Shown piece after piece: positions 53,801-58,208 of a stretch of 64,000 nt of DNA. The stretch spans positions 5,356,001 through 5,420,000 of the forward strand of contig CM028895.1 of the NCBI GenBank assembly GCA_016801885.1, in the 5' to 3' direction. The position numbers and the translations under genes were made by a program. Source of the DNA: Toxotes chatareus (lineage: Eukaryota; Chordata; Actinopteri; Toxotidae). The notes under the pieces were generated by a model. The model did not search any database. It had not been told where the DNA came from and worked only from the letters and a program-made list of their open reading frames with translations. Each line of letters begins with the position of its first letter. Position 1 is the stretch's first letter.

Positions 53801-56800
53801 CACATGAAAAAAAAAGTCTGATATAAGGCAGTAGATAAAAAGCCTATGCCTGAGGGCGCTCTTTGCTCCTGTTCAACAGTATGGAGGAGCTCCATTACCC
53901 TTGGTGGTATTGTTAAGTGGACTGAGAAAGAAAAACAGAGAGTTAAGTATTTTACCTTTGTAGCAGTGTTGAGTGGGCAGGCTTTAGCGTGGCCGTAACA
54001 GATACACATCCCTCCAACTGAGATGTCCTTAATGGAATAGTAGTACTGAAGAGAAAGAGTGAGCAAGAGCCAGCATGTTATTATGAGTACTACAGAGTTA
54101 ATGACCATATTAACACATTAAGAGGCATTATTGGAGCAATATCCTGCGCTCTTATCTCAAAGGAGATGACACTTGAAAACGGGATGTCCTGACCTGAGAA
54201 AAGATGTCTCTAACACCACATCTGGTGATGTGTTGAACAATAGCGCTGCCTGTGTTGGCTACACTCCACCAGTTACACATCATTTTATACAGAACAATCT
54301 ACTTAAGGTTGATTTGATAACCTGCCGATTTCTGGTTTGCTGAGGTTACAGCATTAGTGGGAATCTCACCGCTATGACACGTCTTCTTAACAGATCCTCA
54401 CATTTAAGTAATCTCATTTCTTCCTTTCTTTTTTTAATTTTGCAATGAAAGTTGTGAATGAAGGAAAAACAAGAAATAAGAACACAGGATATTATTATTA
54501 TTATACATTAAAGATATTTCATTTCTTGAAAAAGAACAGAACAGAAGAGAAAAGAAGAGAAAGTGCTGTATGTTCATGTGGAGCCTCACCCGTCTTGTCA
54601 CAATGGGATCAACATCTTTGGGGTCGTGGAGAGTCAGAGTCATGAGGTCGGCGTTCAGCGTTCTGATTCGCTGAAACACCAACCTGATGTAGCGGGCAGA
54701 AGTGAAGTTCAGCAGGGTCGGGGAGGGGTCATCTGCACTCGGACGGCCATTGATCAAAGACGTGTGAATCTATAGCCGGAGAGACAGATAGGTACTGGCA
54801 TGTAACAGCAGCAGTCAAACTAAGACACTGTGCTAAGACAAACATTAAAGGTGCTTTTTAGTTCCTTGTAGTGGCAGATGGTAGAACGAGTGAGAAGCCT
54901 CTGTGGCGAAGCCAAAGAGTAAACAAATATAAACAGATCGGAAGAAGGGGGATTAGCAGCAACCTTTTTTTTTTGTTGTTTGTTTGTTTTTTGTTTAAAA
55001 CAGGAAGCAGTGTTTGAGGCACATTTGTCCTTAAATTTAAAAAAGACTTTCATAAGCAAAAAAAAGTCAAGACTTTAAAATACAGCCAAACAACAACCTC
55101 AGACCATGGTGTTATTTGTTTTCAGTATTCATATTAAGGTGGATTTAATTAGATGATAATATAACTGGAACATACCATCTGCTCAGGTAACTTTAGGGGG
55201 AGCTAAACTCATACAGTGCTTTTAAATAATACACAGTAAGGATAAGGTATTAAGATGCCTCATCCCTCCTCTACTAAAATGCTGCTGGAAACTAGCAGCA
55301 CTGTTTTGCAGCAACTGACTGATTAAATATGGGATAAGGGGCAAAGATGTCCTGATATAAGGATATATATGCATCGTGATTACCACGATGCAAAATGAGG
55401 ATTCTATCCACAGAGTCTGTCACTTTTCTGCAGCACCTCACAACATGGACACTGGCAGACATTTTCATTTTGTCTACCAAAGAAACTGACATTGTGTGTT
55501 GTAACTGCCCTGGCTCTACCTTTAAATCAGTTTAGAAGAAAAAGAACAGGCATGAATTTATATTCTGTATCACCAATAATCAACAAGCAGCCACATAATG
55601 AGGAGTGTGAGGCTCTGTCTGCCTGCCTGTCCGACTGTCCATCTGTCTGTCTCACTAATGTGGCCAAAAGCAACATTTGGCATGTAGAAAAAAGTCTTTC
55701 AGAGTGGGCTGACCGTGTGTGTGTGTCTGTGTCTGTGTGTGCGTGTGTGTGCATGTGTGTGTTTGTCAAGGGGGAACACTTGATGGGTGTAAGCTGCACA
55801 CTTGGAAGTGACGACGGAGATGGCTGTGTGTGTGTGTGCGTCCACGGGCACGCGCGTGTGTGTGTGATGAGTGGTGGGGTGTCATTGTGAATGTGTGTGC
55901 GATGCTGTGACACATCGCCTACGACTCATTATGGTTTCACTGTGATCAGACGGCTAGGGAGCTGTCAACCACACACACACACACACTCTACACTCTACAC
56001 TCACAAGGACACACCAAGACCCACACACAAAGTACACACATACACACACACATTCAGACACCTCCGTCGTTACTTGCAGCTCTTGACATCTCCCAGCTCG
56101 CACCCCCTCTAGCGCTCCCCCGCAGGACGCAGACACACACAGAGTACAAACACACAAGAAGACACACATGTAACACACATGCATGCAGGCATGCGCAAGC
56201 TCACACACCAGCACCCATGTAAATGTGTACACATGTTCAGACAGTCATCTACAATTAGAGGCCTGTGTGGGAGATGTAGATGTGTGATTAGTTTATTTTG
56301 TGTGTGTGTGTGTTCTACGGTCCTCTTTCTCTTCATTAACGTCAGTTATAGCAGGCTTGTCCCTCTGTTCTTTCTGGGTGCAATCGCACACACACAGCTG
56401 ATCAAAGCAACATAACAGTAAACAGTGGTGTGCACATGTGTGTGTCAGTGTGAGTGTGTTTTCAATAAATCAGAACCTAAATTTCCTATCAGTGACTAAA
56501 ATTACACCAAGAGCTGCAGACATTTGAAAAGAAACATACCAACTTTTTAGAAAATAATCTCTGATCTACTTTAGTTCAGAGTTTTATCCTGCAGAGGCGA
56601 CAATGCTGAGTGGAACATCTTTGTGTTTAAAAGTCGAATTTGTTCTTTCTTACACCTATCTAAAAAACAAAAGAAAAAAATCAGAAGAGCTTAAGGCACA
56701 TCACTGAGGTCAAATCTGTGCCAAGTGCACAATACTGTATTAAAATCAACACTCTGCAGGCATTGTTTTTAGTAACCCATGTCAACATAACAATTTTAAC

Positions 56801-58208
56801 ACAGTTTAACCAAATTCAATACAGCCTAACCCAATTTAACCCTACTCACCCCTCTGAGACCTAAGCCAAGTCTACCTAGAAGCTGACCAAACCAAAACTC
56901 AGTCCAACTAAATTAAGTCTCTCAGCGCAATTAAAGAAGACGTAGAACACTCCAACTCACTGTGATCTACTCATGCAGTGAAACTTTTCCCAACCTAATC
57001 CTAGGTCCCTAACAAACTTGACTCATTCCAGCCTGAGTTAGCCCAACCCACTGGCACCATCCAAACCCAACGCAACCACAGAGGCAACTTCTACAGCTTC
57101 TACAGCTAAACGCGTTACCTCTCCGTTCTCCAGAGGGTGAATCTTTGAATAAAAGGATGTGCAGATAACTTCATCATCTCTGGTGTAAGATGGCGGTCCT
57201 GTCCGTGGATTAATGTTGAATCGTGTCAGACACTCTGTGTCTGTGATGGCGTAGTACTGCCAGGGTTCAAAGGTCACACCGTCTATTGAACGCTCAAGGA
57301 TCCAGTTACCTGCGGACAAGAATATTGGCGAGGAAAATAACGATGAAAATGTATGATGTGTAAAAGATCAATAACAATACTGATGGACATCCAAGCCTGT
57401 GTTTAGGTCATCCTACTTAAAATACATAGAAAATTGATAGAACATTCAGTCCCACACATTTATCAATAACTTGGGGCAAACTATGATATTCCAACTCTTG
57501 GACTGATTCCATGCAAAGTGAAGGGAGCCCAGTTAATGGAAAAACTAAATAAGGAAATCAGATGGCAGCAAACAGAGTACATATGAACTTTAACCCGCAC
57601 CATGCAACTATCAGTTGTTGTTTTGTTTTAGTTTTTTTCGATTTAAAACTTGAAAAATTATCATTAGCTGATGCATAAAAGCTGGTCCTGTCTGGTTTCC
57701 ACAGTATTGTACTCTTTTTACCGTTGCTCTTGTGGACTACACTTTGTATGAGGACATGATCGTGTTCTTTTACAGATGATATGAAACAAGAATCTAACTA
57801 CTCTGACATTTTGTGACATCTGGTTAAAAGCATTGAACTTGTAGTCCAATAGTATTTCCACAATTTCACTTTATGAAATGTCTGCAGATCAACATTTATA
57901 AGATTAGAGTAAAATGCATTTTATTGAATTGAATCTTAATCGTTCAGATTAGTTGTGGATTCTCTGCGGGACAACCATTTGCTCAAATGGCTGTAATTAC
58001 TGTATTTAACTGTTGCTAGGACAAAGGCTGAAAATAAATCTGAAGCTTGCACTTTAATCACATAGTCATTGTTTTACTGTATAATCAAAGCAGTAATGTT
58101 AACACCTGAAACAGTGTGTGGTTGTCTAAATACAAATTATGAAGCAGAATGCCTACCCGGGCGAGGTGAGTTGGCTGCCTTTATGATCACATAGGCGATC
58201 TGAAAAAC
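3524..58208 (-). CDS. lama2: Laminin subunit alpha-2, internal portion (24 constitutive exons plus one candidate cassette exon)
   Basis: Spliced minus-strand gene. In the known family, laminin alpha-2 is the secreted alpha chain of laminin-211/221 (merosin) in muscle and peripheral-nerve basement membranes; its short arm polymerises through LN and its C-terminal LG domains bind dystroglycan and integrins. Seen here: rear half of LN, LE repeats with eight-Cys spacing, L4a inserted in a split LE repeat, then LEb repeats up to the lead-in to the second L4. The 24 constitutive exons sum to 3153 nt (1051 codons), start and end in phase 0, and every junction is GT-AG and phase-consistent. Sequence strings such as CNSFGSKSFDC and GLIRMW match alpha-2 better than alpha-1 as I recall them. 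N-glycosylation sequons NFT, NQT, NCS, NVT and NAT are present. The gene is cut at both ends: exons for the signal peptide and front LN lie above 64000, and L4b, coiled coil and LG1-5 below 1. No promoter or polyadenylation site of the full-length gene is in the window. Confidence 0.95.
3668..6546 (-). other. lama2: Intron W24-W25 (2.9 kb)
   Basis: Contains the G14 run, short TG tracts (5118-5133) and a 9-bp hairpin at 5552-5571. No exon found. Confidence 0.85.
4685..4698. repeat. Poly-G run of 14
   Basis: Fourteen consecutive G on the plus strand inside the W24-W25 intron. Confidence 0.9.
6547..6651 (-). CDS. lama2: lama2 window exon W24: LE repeat
   Basis: 105 nt, phase 0 to 0. Encodes CIQCECSVSGSDSQTCDLER, then GVCACADRTGKCSCK. 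Matches the atypical LE with CSCSDQTGQCTCK-like ending in alpha-2. Acceptor TTCCCACAG, donor GTACAG. Confidence 0.95.
6652..6959 (-). other. lama2: Intron W23-W24 (308 nt)
   Basis: Nothing of note. Confidence 0.9.
6960..7091 (-). CDS. lama2: lama2 window exon W23: LE repeat with an extra cysteine
   Basis: 132 nt, phase 0 to 0. Encodes ECGCSVVGSVTQQCNVNT, then GCCSCRDSFRGEKCNEC and QIGYRDFPQ. The GCC run has a Cys where the family usually has Gln (GQC), giving an odd cysteine count in this LE. The acceptor is a (TATG)n repeat ending GTAG; donor GTAACT. Confidence 0.93.
7092..7114. repeat. (ACAT)n tetranucleotide repeat forming the W23 acceptor
   Basis: CTACATACATACATACATAC and onward on the plus strand; on the coding strand this is (TATG)n ending GTAG directly at the exon. 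Confidence 0.9.
7092..8670 (-). other. lama2: Intron W22-W23 (1.6 kb)
   Basis: Begins at the W23 side with the ACAT repeat. The 8.04-8.18 kb part is purine-rich. Nothing else recognised. Confidence 0.85.
8671..8807 (-). CDS. lama2: lama2 window exon W22: LE repeat
   Basis: 137 nt, phase 1 in, phase 0 out. Encodes CQCSHVGNNCDSNTGQCICP, then PNTVGERCDRCAPNHWGHDI and ITGCK. Closely matches the alpha-2 repeat containing HLGNNCD and CPPNTIGEKC. Acceptor GTCTTGCAG, donor GTGGGC. Confidence 0.97.
8808..11508 (-). other. lama2: Intron W21-W22 (2.7 kb)
   Basis: The A26 run at 10482 is the only outstanding feature. Confidence 0.85.
10482..10507. repeat. Poly-A run of 26
   Basis: Twenty-six A in a row in the W21-W22 intron. 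Possibly the tail of an unrecognised retroposon; no body was identified. Confidence 0.95.
11509..11689 (-). CDS. lama2: lama2 window exon W21: LE repeat
   Basis: 181 nt, phase 0 in, phase 1 out. Encodes PETHGLTTGGQCVPCHC, then NSFGSKSFDCDENGQCRCQP and GVTGPKCDRC, then FFNFQEGGCT. The FGSKSFDC and FNFQEGGC strings are the best alpha-2 markers in the window. Acceptor GTGTCTCCAG, donor GTAAGC. Confidence 0.97.
11690..12527 (-). other. lama2: Intron W20-W21 (838 nt)
   Basis: AT-rich; no further exon or element recognised. Confidence 0.75.
12528..12800 (-). CDS. lama2: lama2 candidate cassette exon W20: extra LE-like unit with Arg-rich loop
   Basis: 273 nt, open throughout, phase 0 at both ends, so inclusion or skipping keeps frame. 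Starts PNCWWDAERQECVPCRCSPH, continues GSMSQRCDVEGRCICRAG and FVGRRCDL, and ends GGCPRGAYRPKTG. It follows LE Cys spacing to the sixth Cys (residue 44), but the next Cys is at 81, leaving 36 residues where LE normally has two; this loop includes RRQSYERRETRRPVER. It has 9 Cys and 18 Arg in 91 residues. Acceptor TTGGTCCAG, donor GTAACA (a weaker alternative donor GTGGGG also lies in phase 0 inside it). Visibly GC- and CpG-rich compared with its introns. I do not recall an equivalent in human LAMA2. It could be constitutive, alternative or a relic; coding origin is likely given the Cys pattern and compatible splice phases. Confidence 0.7.
12803..12880 (+). promoter_or_regulatory. Promoter-like motif cluster next to the cassette exon
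   Basis: In plus-strand order: CCAAT (12806-12810), GGGCGG (12823-12828), CCAAT (12848-12852) and TAAATATAAA (12871-12880). The CpG-rich exon W20 lies immediately on the other side. Spacing is plausible for an antisense or bidirectional promoter, but no transcript is visible in the sequence. Confidence 0.25.
12937..12963. repeat. (CAT)9 trinucleotide repeat
   Basis: Nine uninterrupted CAT copies in the W19-W20 intron. Confidence 0.95.
13288..13394 (-). CDS. lama2: lama2 window exon W19: LE repeat
   Basis: 107 nt, phase 1 in, phase 0 out. Encodes CQCHTNGSVYEMCNKETGQC, then ECKENVVGRQCDECM. Donor GTAAGT. The acceptor CTGCAG is preceded on the minus strand by seven copies of CTGTC, a pentanucleotide microsatellite serving as the pyrimidine-rich tract. 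W19 splices equally well in phase 0 to W21 or to the cassette W20. Confidence 0.96.
13401..13437. repeat. (GACAG)7 pentanucleotide microsatellite at the W19 acceptor
   Basis: Seven perfect GACAG copies plus a partial one, ending seven bases from the W19 exon edge. On the coding strand it reads CTGTC and is AG-free. Confidence 0.95.
14422..14435. repeat. Poly-G run of 14 next to AC repeats
   Basis: Fourteen G followed directly by CACACACACCCACAC. The neighbouring 14740-14995 segment is also AC-rich. Confidence 0.9.
15395..16187 (+). mobile_element. Decayed Tc1-like DNA transposon
   Basis: The stretch resembles a common fish Tc1-like element as I remember it: CTAATCAGCTAATCATATGG near the 5' side, TCAGAGGAGAATGGCCAGAC, TGGTAGGGTCAGAATTTGGC, and a 3' end GTTCCTAATAAAGTGCTCAG. 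The 5' terminal repeat is lost, an A-run of about 19 nt interrupts the middle, and the last part of the transposase (region of the third catalytic acidic residue) is deleted. Frames are broken, so it is inactive. It sits in the W18-W19 intron. Confidence 0.8.
16480..16640 (-). mobile_element. Possible degenerate tRNA-derived SINE
   Basis: On the minus strand, GGTTTGACTCC resembles a Pol III B box (one mismatch) and lies about 45 nt after a weak A-box-like TGGTCTAGAC. No clear tail or target-site duplication was found. Confidence 0.25.
16995..17023. repeat. Poly-A run of 29
   Basis: Twenty-nine A in a row within the W18-W19 intron; no gene or element could be tied to it. Confidence 0.95.
17790..17860. 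repeat. GA-rich tract
   Basis: Two (GA)n runs separated by a short spacer with a G7 run. Confidence 0.9.
19020..19231 (-). CDS. lama2: lama2 window exon W18: LE repeats
   Basis: 212 nt, phase 2 in, phase 1 out. Encodes CSNGYYGKPTVPGGSCQPCD, CHGNLDLSVPGSCDPITGQC and CADGYYGDAVVSKNCQ. The NLDxSxPGSCD string is alpha-2-like. Acceptor GTCTCCTAG, donor GTGAGT. Confidence 0.97.
19232..24560 (-). other. lama2: Intron W17-W18 (5.3 kb)
   Basis: Contains the purine tract at 20.9-21.1 kb, TG repeat at 21.21-21.23 kb, TTCTA-type repeat at 21.40-21.43 kb, GA/G-rich stretch at 21.63-21.68 kb and a TAAT-motif-rich region at 22.13-22.47 kb. No coding exon found. Confidence 0.8.
20925..21125. repeat. Purine-rich tract of about 200 bp
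   Basis: Almost only A and G on the plus strand with GAGAGA blocks. On the coding (minus) strand it is a pyrimidine tract deep in the W17-W18 intron. Confidence 0.85.
24561..24647 (-). CDS. lama2: lama2 window exon W17: LE repeat
   Basis: 87 nt. Completes Asn with W16 and reads FSPTCHLGEEGELLCDRCQP, then GYTGPRCD. The CPLN..SNNFSPTCHL junction is conserved with human alpha-2. The acceptor is CACAATAG and is not directly preceded by a pyrimidine tract; the CT-rich tract lies about 60-95 nt further upstream (24710-24745), with no AG between. The frame stays open upstream of the acceptor to an ATG at 24760 (see findings). Donor GTGACA followed by an AC repeat. Confidence 0.93.
24561..24846 (-). 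other. lama2: Candidate alternative exon: 5' UTR plus signal-peptide-like start reading into W17
   Basis: On the minus strand, an acceptor-like TGTCTTCCAG ends at 24847. It is followed by 86 nt, then ATG at 24760 in a strong start context (A at -3, G at +4). The frame reads MALTRLCPLLFLLFLLPC and then STLGQHYRN, a basic start, a 12-residue hydrophobic core and a plausible cleavage after STLG. It continues without stop through the W17 acceptor in the correct LE frame (38 codons before FSPTC). The hydrophobic codons are also the CT-rich tract of the W17 acceptor, so this may be coincidence. Confidence 0.35.
24648..27580 (-). other. lama2: Intron W16-W17 (2.9 kb)
   Basis: Holds the candidate internal first exon and signal-peptide start near its downstream end, AC and GA tracts at 24.78-25.02 kb, and otherwise unannotated AT-rich sequence. 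Confidence 0.85.
25038..25190 (-). promoter_or_regulatory. lama2: Candidate non-coding first exon and core promoter for a short lama2 form
   Basis: A strong donor, AGG|GTAAGAG, ends this block at 25038. It would splice over 191 nt to the acceptor at 24847. The block is less AT-rich than its surroundings. A TATA-like CTTTATAACG lies just upstream on the minus strand near 25217-25226. The upper limit is a guess. No CpG island or CCAAT box is visible. Confidence 0.25.
27581..27708 (-). CDS. lama2: lama2 window exon W16: LE repeat
   Basis: 128 nt, phase 0 in, phase 2 out. Encodes DCSHRTTGPHCDTCLPGYYG, then NATRGSPADCQPCTCPLNLP and SN plus two bases of Asn. Carries an NAT sequon. Acceptor CTCCTCCAG, donor GTAGGT. 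Confidence 0.95.
27709..30358 (-). other. lama2: Intron W15-W16 (2.65 kb)
   Basis: TG-rich at 29.45-29.95 kb and an A-run of about 20 at 28028-28047. No exon or element recognised. Confidence 0.85.
30359..30472 (-). CDS. lama2: lama2 window exon W15: LE repeat after L4a
   Basis: 114 nt, phase 0 to 0. Encodes ACVPGFRRVNGILYNGVCEA, then CHCHGHATQCHEVTGHCL. Matches the alpha-1/alpha-2 LE that starts with a Cys and an RRVNG loop. Acceptor CGTTTCAG, donor GTAAGA. Confidence 0.95.
30473..30826 (-). other. lama2: Intron W14-W15 (354 nt)
   Basis: AT-rich; nothing of note. Confidence 0.9.
30827..30938 (-). CDS. lama2: lama2 window exon W14: end of L4a and return to LE
   Basis: 112 nt. Completes Arg, then LHSFSMQVANPTARED and VEMCSCPPGYAGTSCE, the point where the split LE repeat resumes (PPGY.GxSCE is the family signature). 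The acceptor is TATGTATGTAG, again microsatellite-like. Donor GTAAGC. Confidence 0.95.
30939..31564 (-). other. lama2: Intron W13-W14 (626 nt)
   Basis: An ACAT/AC-rich patch touches the W14 acceptor; nothing else seen. Confidence 0.9.
31565..31776 (-). CDS. lama2: lama2 window exon W13: L4a domain (C-terminal part)
   Basis: 212 nt, phase 0 in, phase 2 out. Begins GGGMKIVDRRFGQPLYPP and includes HIVLLPENF, then RRDFLSVLANVTRVMVRASY, the typical L4 helix and strand with an NVT sequon. Ends VYR with the Arg codon split. Acceptor TCTACCAG, donor GTAGGA. Confidence 0.96.
33520..33955. repeat. Pyrimidine-rich tract of about 430 bp
   Basis: The plus strand is largely CTTT/CTTC/TTCC units. Open frames through it give only Leu/Ser/Phe/Pro-rich low-complexity sequence and are not genes. 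On the transcribed lama2 RNA it is purine-rich. Confidence 0.9.
34489..34533. repeat. (TG)n microsatellite, 45 nt
   Basis: About 22 TG units about 400 bp below W12, in the W12-W13 intron; another TG tract lies at 34667-34689. Confidence 0.95.
34944..35048 (-). CDS. lama2: lama2 window exon W12: L4a domain (part)
   Basis: 105 nt, 35 codons, phase 0 to 0. Begins LSAYGGIVVYTVSY, the conserved Tyr/Gly-Gly strand of L4 domains, and ends SEPDLIIE. Acceptor CTCTTCAG, donor GTAAGT. Confidence 0.94.
40911..40926. repeat. 16-bp perfect palindrome
   Basis: CCATAAAATTTTATGG. Confidence 0.9.
43203..43276 (+). repeat. Three degenerate copies of an about 31-bp unit
   Basis: CCAATAAGCAT (43203), CCAATGAGCAT (43234) and CCAATGAGCAT (43266), with spacing of 31 and 32 bp; the sequence between copies is only loosely similar. 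Confidence 0.5.
44346..44371. repeat. 26-bp perfect palindrome T11-GATC-A11
   Basis: The T-run extends to 44339 on the left. The A-run of 11 ends at 44371. Confidence 0.9.
44703..44867 (-). CDS. lama2: lama2 window exon W11: laminin IV-A (L4a) domain, N-terminal part
   Basis: 165 nt, 55 codons, phase 0 to 0. Contains the L4 signatures LTGWHLVGD and YYWNAPGLYLGNK. Three codons shorter than the human exon as I recall it. Acceptor TTTTGTAG, donor GTTAGA (unusual T at +3). Followed by the largest intron of the window. Confidence 0.95.
44868..47895 (-). other. lama2: Intron W10-W11 (3.0 kb)
   Basis: TG/AC tracts at 46.27-46.39 kb followed by a CT-rich block. No coding exon or recognisable element elsewhere. 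Confidence 0.85.
46265..46385. repeat. (TG)n and (AC)n pair
   Basis: (TG)13 at 46265-46290 and an AC tract at 46355-46385 can pair with each other as a long hairpin with a loop of about 65 nt. A CT-rich stretch follows at 46440-46580. Confidence 0.85.
47896..48036 (-). CDS. lama2: lama2 window exon W10: LE 4 and front half of the L4a-split LE
   Basis: 141 nt, phase 0 to 0. Encodes ENVEGENCDRCKLGFYNLQA, then DNRRGCEKCSCMGVASQC and the WTYQN lead into L4a. This is where the laminin IV-A module interrupts an LE repeat. Acceptor CATGCAG, donor GTAGGC followed by an AC repeat. Confidence 0.96.
48269..48371 (-). CDS. lama2: lama2 window exon W9: end of LE 3 and start of LE 4
   Basis: 103 nt. Completes Arg with W8, then CAVGYMGYPFCERCNCSVEG and STNDDPCITPCVCK. 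Contains an NCS sequon. Acceptor GTCTCCAG, donor GTACCC followed by AC repeats. Ends in phase 0. Confidence 0.96.
48372..49326 (-). other. lama2: Intron W8-W9 (955 nt)
   Basis: Contains the 49140-49166 palindrome. It splits what I recall as one human exon. Confidence 0.9.
49140..49166. repeat. Near-perfect palindrome, 12-bp arms and 3-nt loop
   Basis: TTATACCTTACA, TAA, TGTAAGGTATAA in the W8-W9 intron. Confidence 0.9.
49327..49384 (-). CDS. lama2: lama2 window exon W8: LE repeat 3 (first half)
   Basis: 58 nt, completing a Thr codon with W7 and ending two bases into an Arg codon. Encodes QPAGSCRCKEGFGGLHCD. Acceptor GATTGACAG preceded by a TG repeat, donor GTGAGA. With W9 (103 nt) it adds up to 161 nt, the length I recall for one human exon. 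Confidence 0.94.
49385..49863 (-). other. lama2: Intron W7-W8 (479 nt)
   Basis: An AC repeat abuts the W8 acceptor; otherwise plain. Confidence 0.9.
49864..49963 (-). CDS. lama2: lama2 window exon W7: end of LE 2 and start of LE 3
   Basis: 100 nt, phase 0 in, phase 1 out. Encodes VRAEEENPCIPCSCDPHGSA and then SQSCVADSSQATP. Acceptor CGGCCAG, donor GTATGG. The 106-nt intron between W6 and W7 is the shortest in the window. Confidence 0.94.
50070..50248 (-). CDS. lama2: lama2 window exon W6: LE repeat 2
   Basis: 179 nt. Begins CNCHGKAEECYFNQTVAD and includes HGKYRGGGVCIGC, then NTAGINCQTC, then YYRPVG. NQT is a sequon. The long loop with KYRGGGVC is typical of the second LE of alpha-1/alpha-2 chains. 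Donor GTACGA, acceptor TTTTCAG. Confidence 0.96.
50249..51902 (-). other. lama2: Intron W5-W6
   Basis: Holds a 137-codon minus-strand open frame (50992-51405) of unknown nature and a short TA run near 50923-50935. Confidence 0.85.
51903..52020 (-). CDS. lama2: lama2 window exon W5: rest of LE repeat 1
   Basis: 118 nt, phase 0 in, phase 1 out. Encodes KFSCECEHNTCGESCDRCCP followed by GYHQQPWMAGTFLTRHICE, a typical first LE repeat of laminin alpha chains with a double Cys. The acceptor follows a TG-rich tract (TATGTAG) instead of a CT tract; donor GTAAGA. Confidence 0.96.
52021..53955 (-). other. lama2: Intron W4-W5
   Basis: Contains the AC tract at 53746-53796 and a TG tract at 53579-53612. 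Nothing else recognised. Confidence 0.9.
53746..53796. repeat. (AC)n microsatellite, 51 nt
   Basis: The longest AC tract of the window, downstream of W4 within its intron. On the coding strand it is (GT)n. Confidence 0.95.
53956..54045 (-). CDS. lama2: lama2 window exon W4: end of LN and start of first LEa repeat
   Basis: 90 nt, phase 0 to 0. Encodes YYYSIKDISVGGMCICYGHA and then KACPLNTATK; the CICYGHAKAC string marks the LN-to-LE junction. Acceptor CTCTTCAG, donor GTAAAA. A 51-nt AC tract lies downstream in the following intron at 53746-53796. Confidence 0.96.
54046..54589 (-). other. lama2: Intron W3-W4 (544 nt)
   Basis: A short ATT repeat at about 54490-54505; otherwise nothing seen. 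Confidence 0.9.
54590..54769 (-). CDS. lama2: lama2 window exon W3: LN domain (part)
   Basis: 180 nt, phase 0 to 0, encoding 60 residues that begin IHTSLINGRPSADDPSP and end DPKDVDPIVTRR. Contains the sequon NFT and the conserved ARYIRL and QRIRTLNADLM strands of LN. Acceptor CTATAG, donor GTGAGG. Length equals the human exon as I recall it. Confidence 0.97.
54770..57118 (-). other. lama2: Intron W2-W3
   Basis: The 55.7-56.45 kb part is dominated by TG and AC tracts that create spurious open frames on both strands. The remainder shows nothing recognisable. Confidence 0.9.
57119..57309 (-). CDS. lama2: lama2 window exon W2: LN domain (core)
   Basis: 191 nt. Begins NWILERSIDGVTFEPWQYY and ends FYSKIHPLENGE. 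Carries two LN cysteines (TECL and EVICTS) and the block RTGPPSYTRDDEVICTS. In the family, LN self-assembly drives laminin network formation. Acceptor CCGCAG, donor GTAACG; it ends in phase 0. Confidence 0.97.
57310..58156 (-). other. lama2: Intron W1-W2 (847 nt)
   Basis: No element or open frame of note. It splits what I recall as one human exon. Confidence 0.9.
58157..58208 (-). CDS. lama2: lama2 window exon W1: LN domain (part)
   Basis: 52 nt, enters in phase 0 and ends one base into a Gly codon. Encodes VFQIAYVIIKAANSPRP, a strongly conserved LN strand region. The acceptor is AAG after a CT-rich tract; the donor is GTAGGC. It joins W2 to rebuild a GGT codon (Pro-Gly-Asn-Trp). As I recall, this is the front of a single 243-nt exon in human LAMA2. 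Confidence 0.93.

Noticed and set aside
3524..58208. Identity as laminin alpha-1 (lama1)
   Set aside because: Domain order is the same, but LE strings (FGSKSFDC, FNFQEGGC, NLDLSVPGSCD, VGNNCD) fit alpha-2 and not alpha-1 as I recall them.
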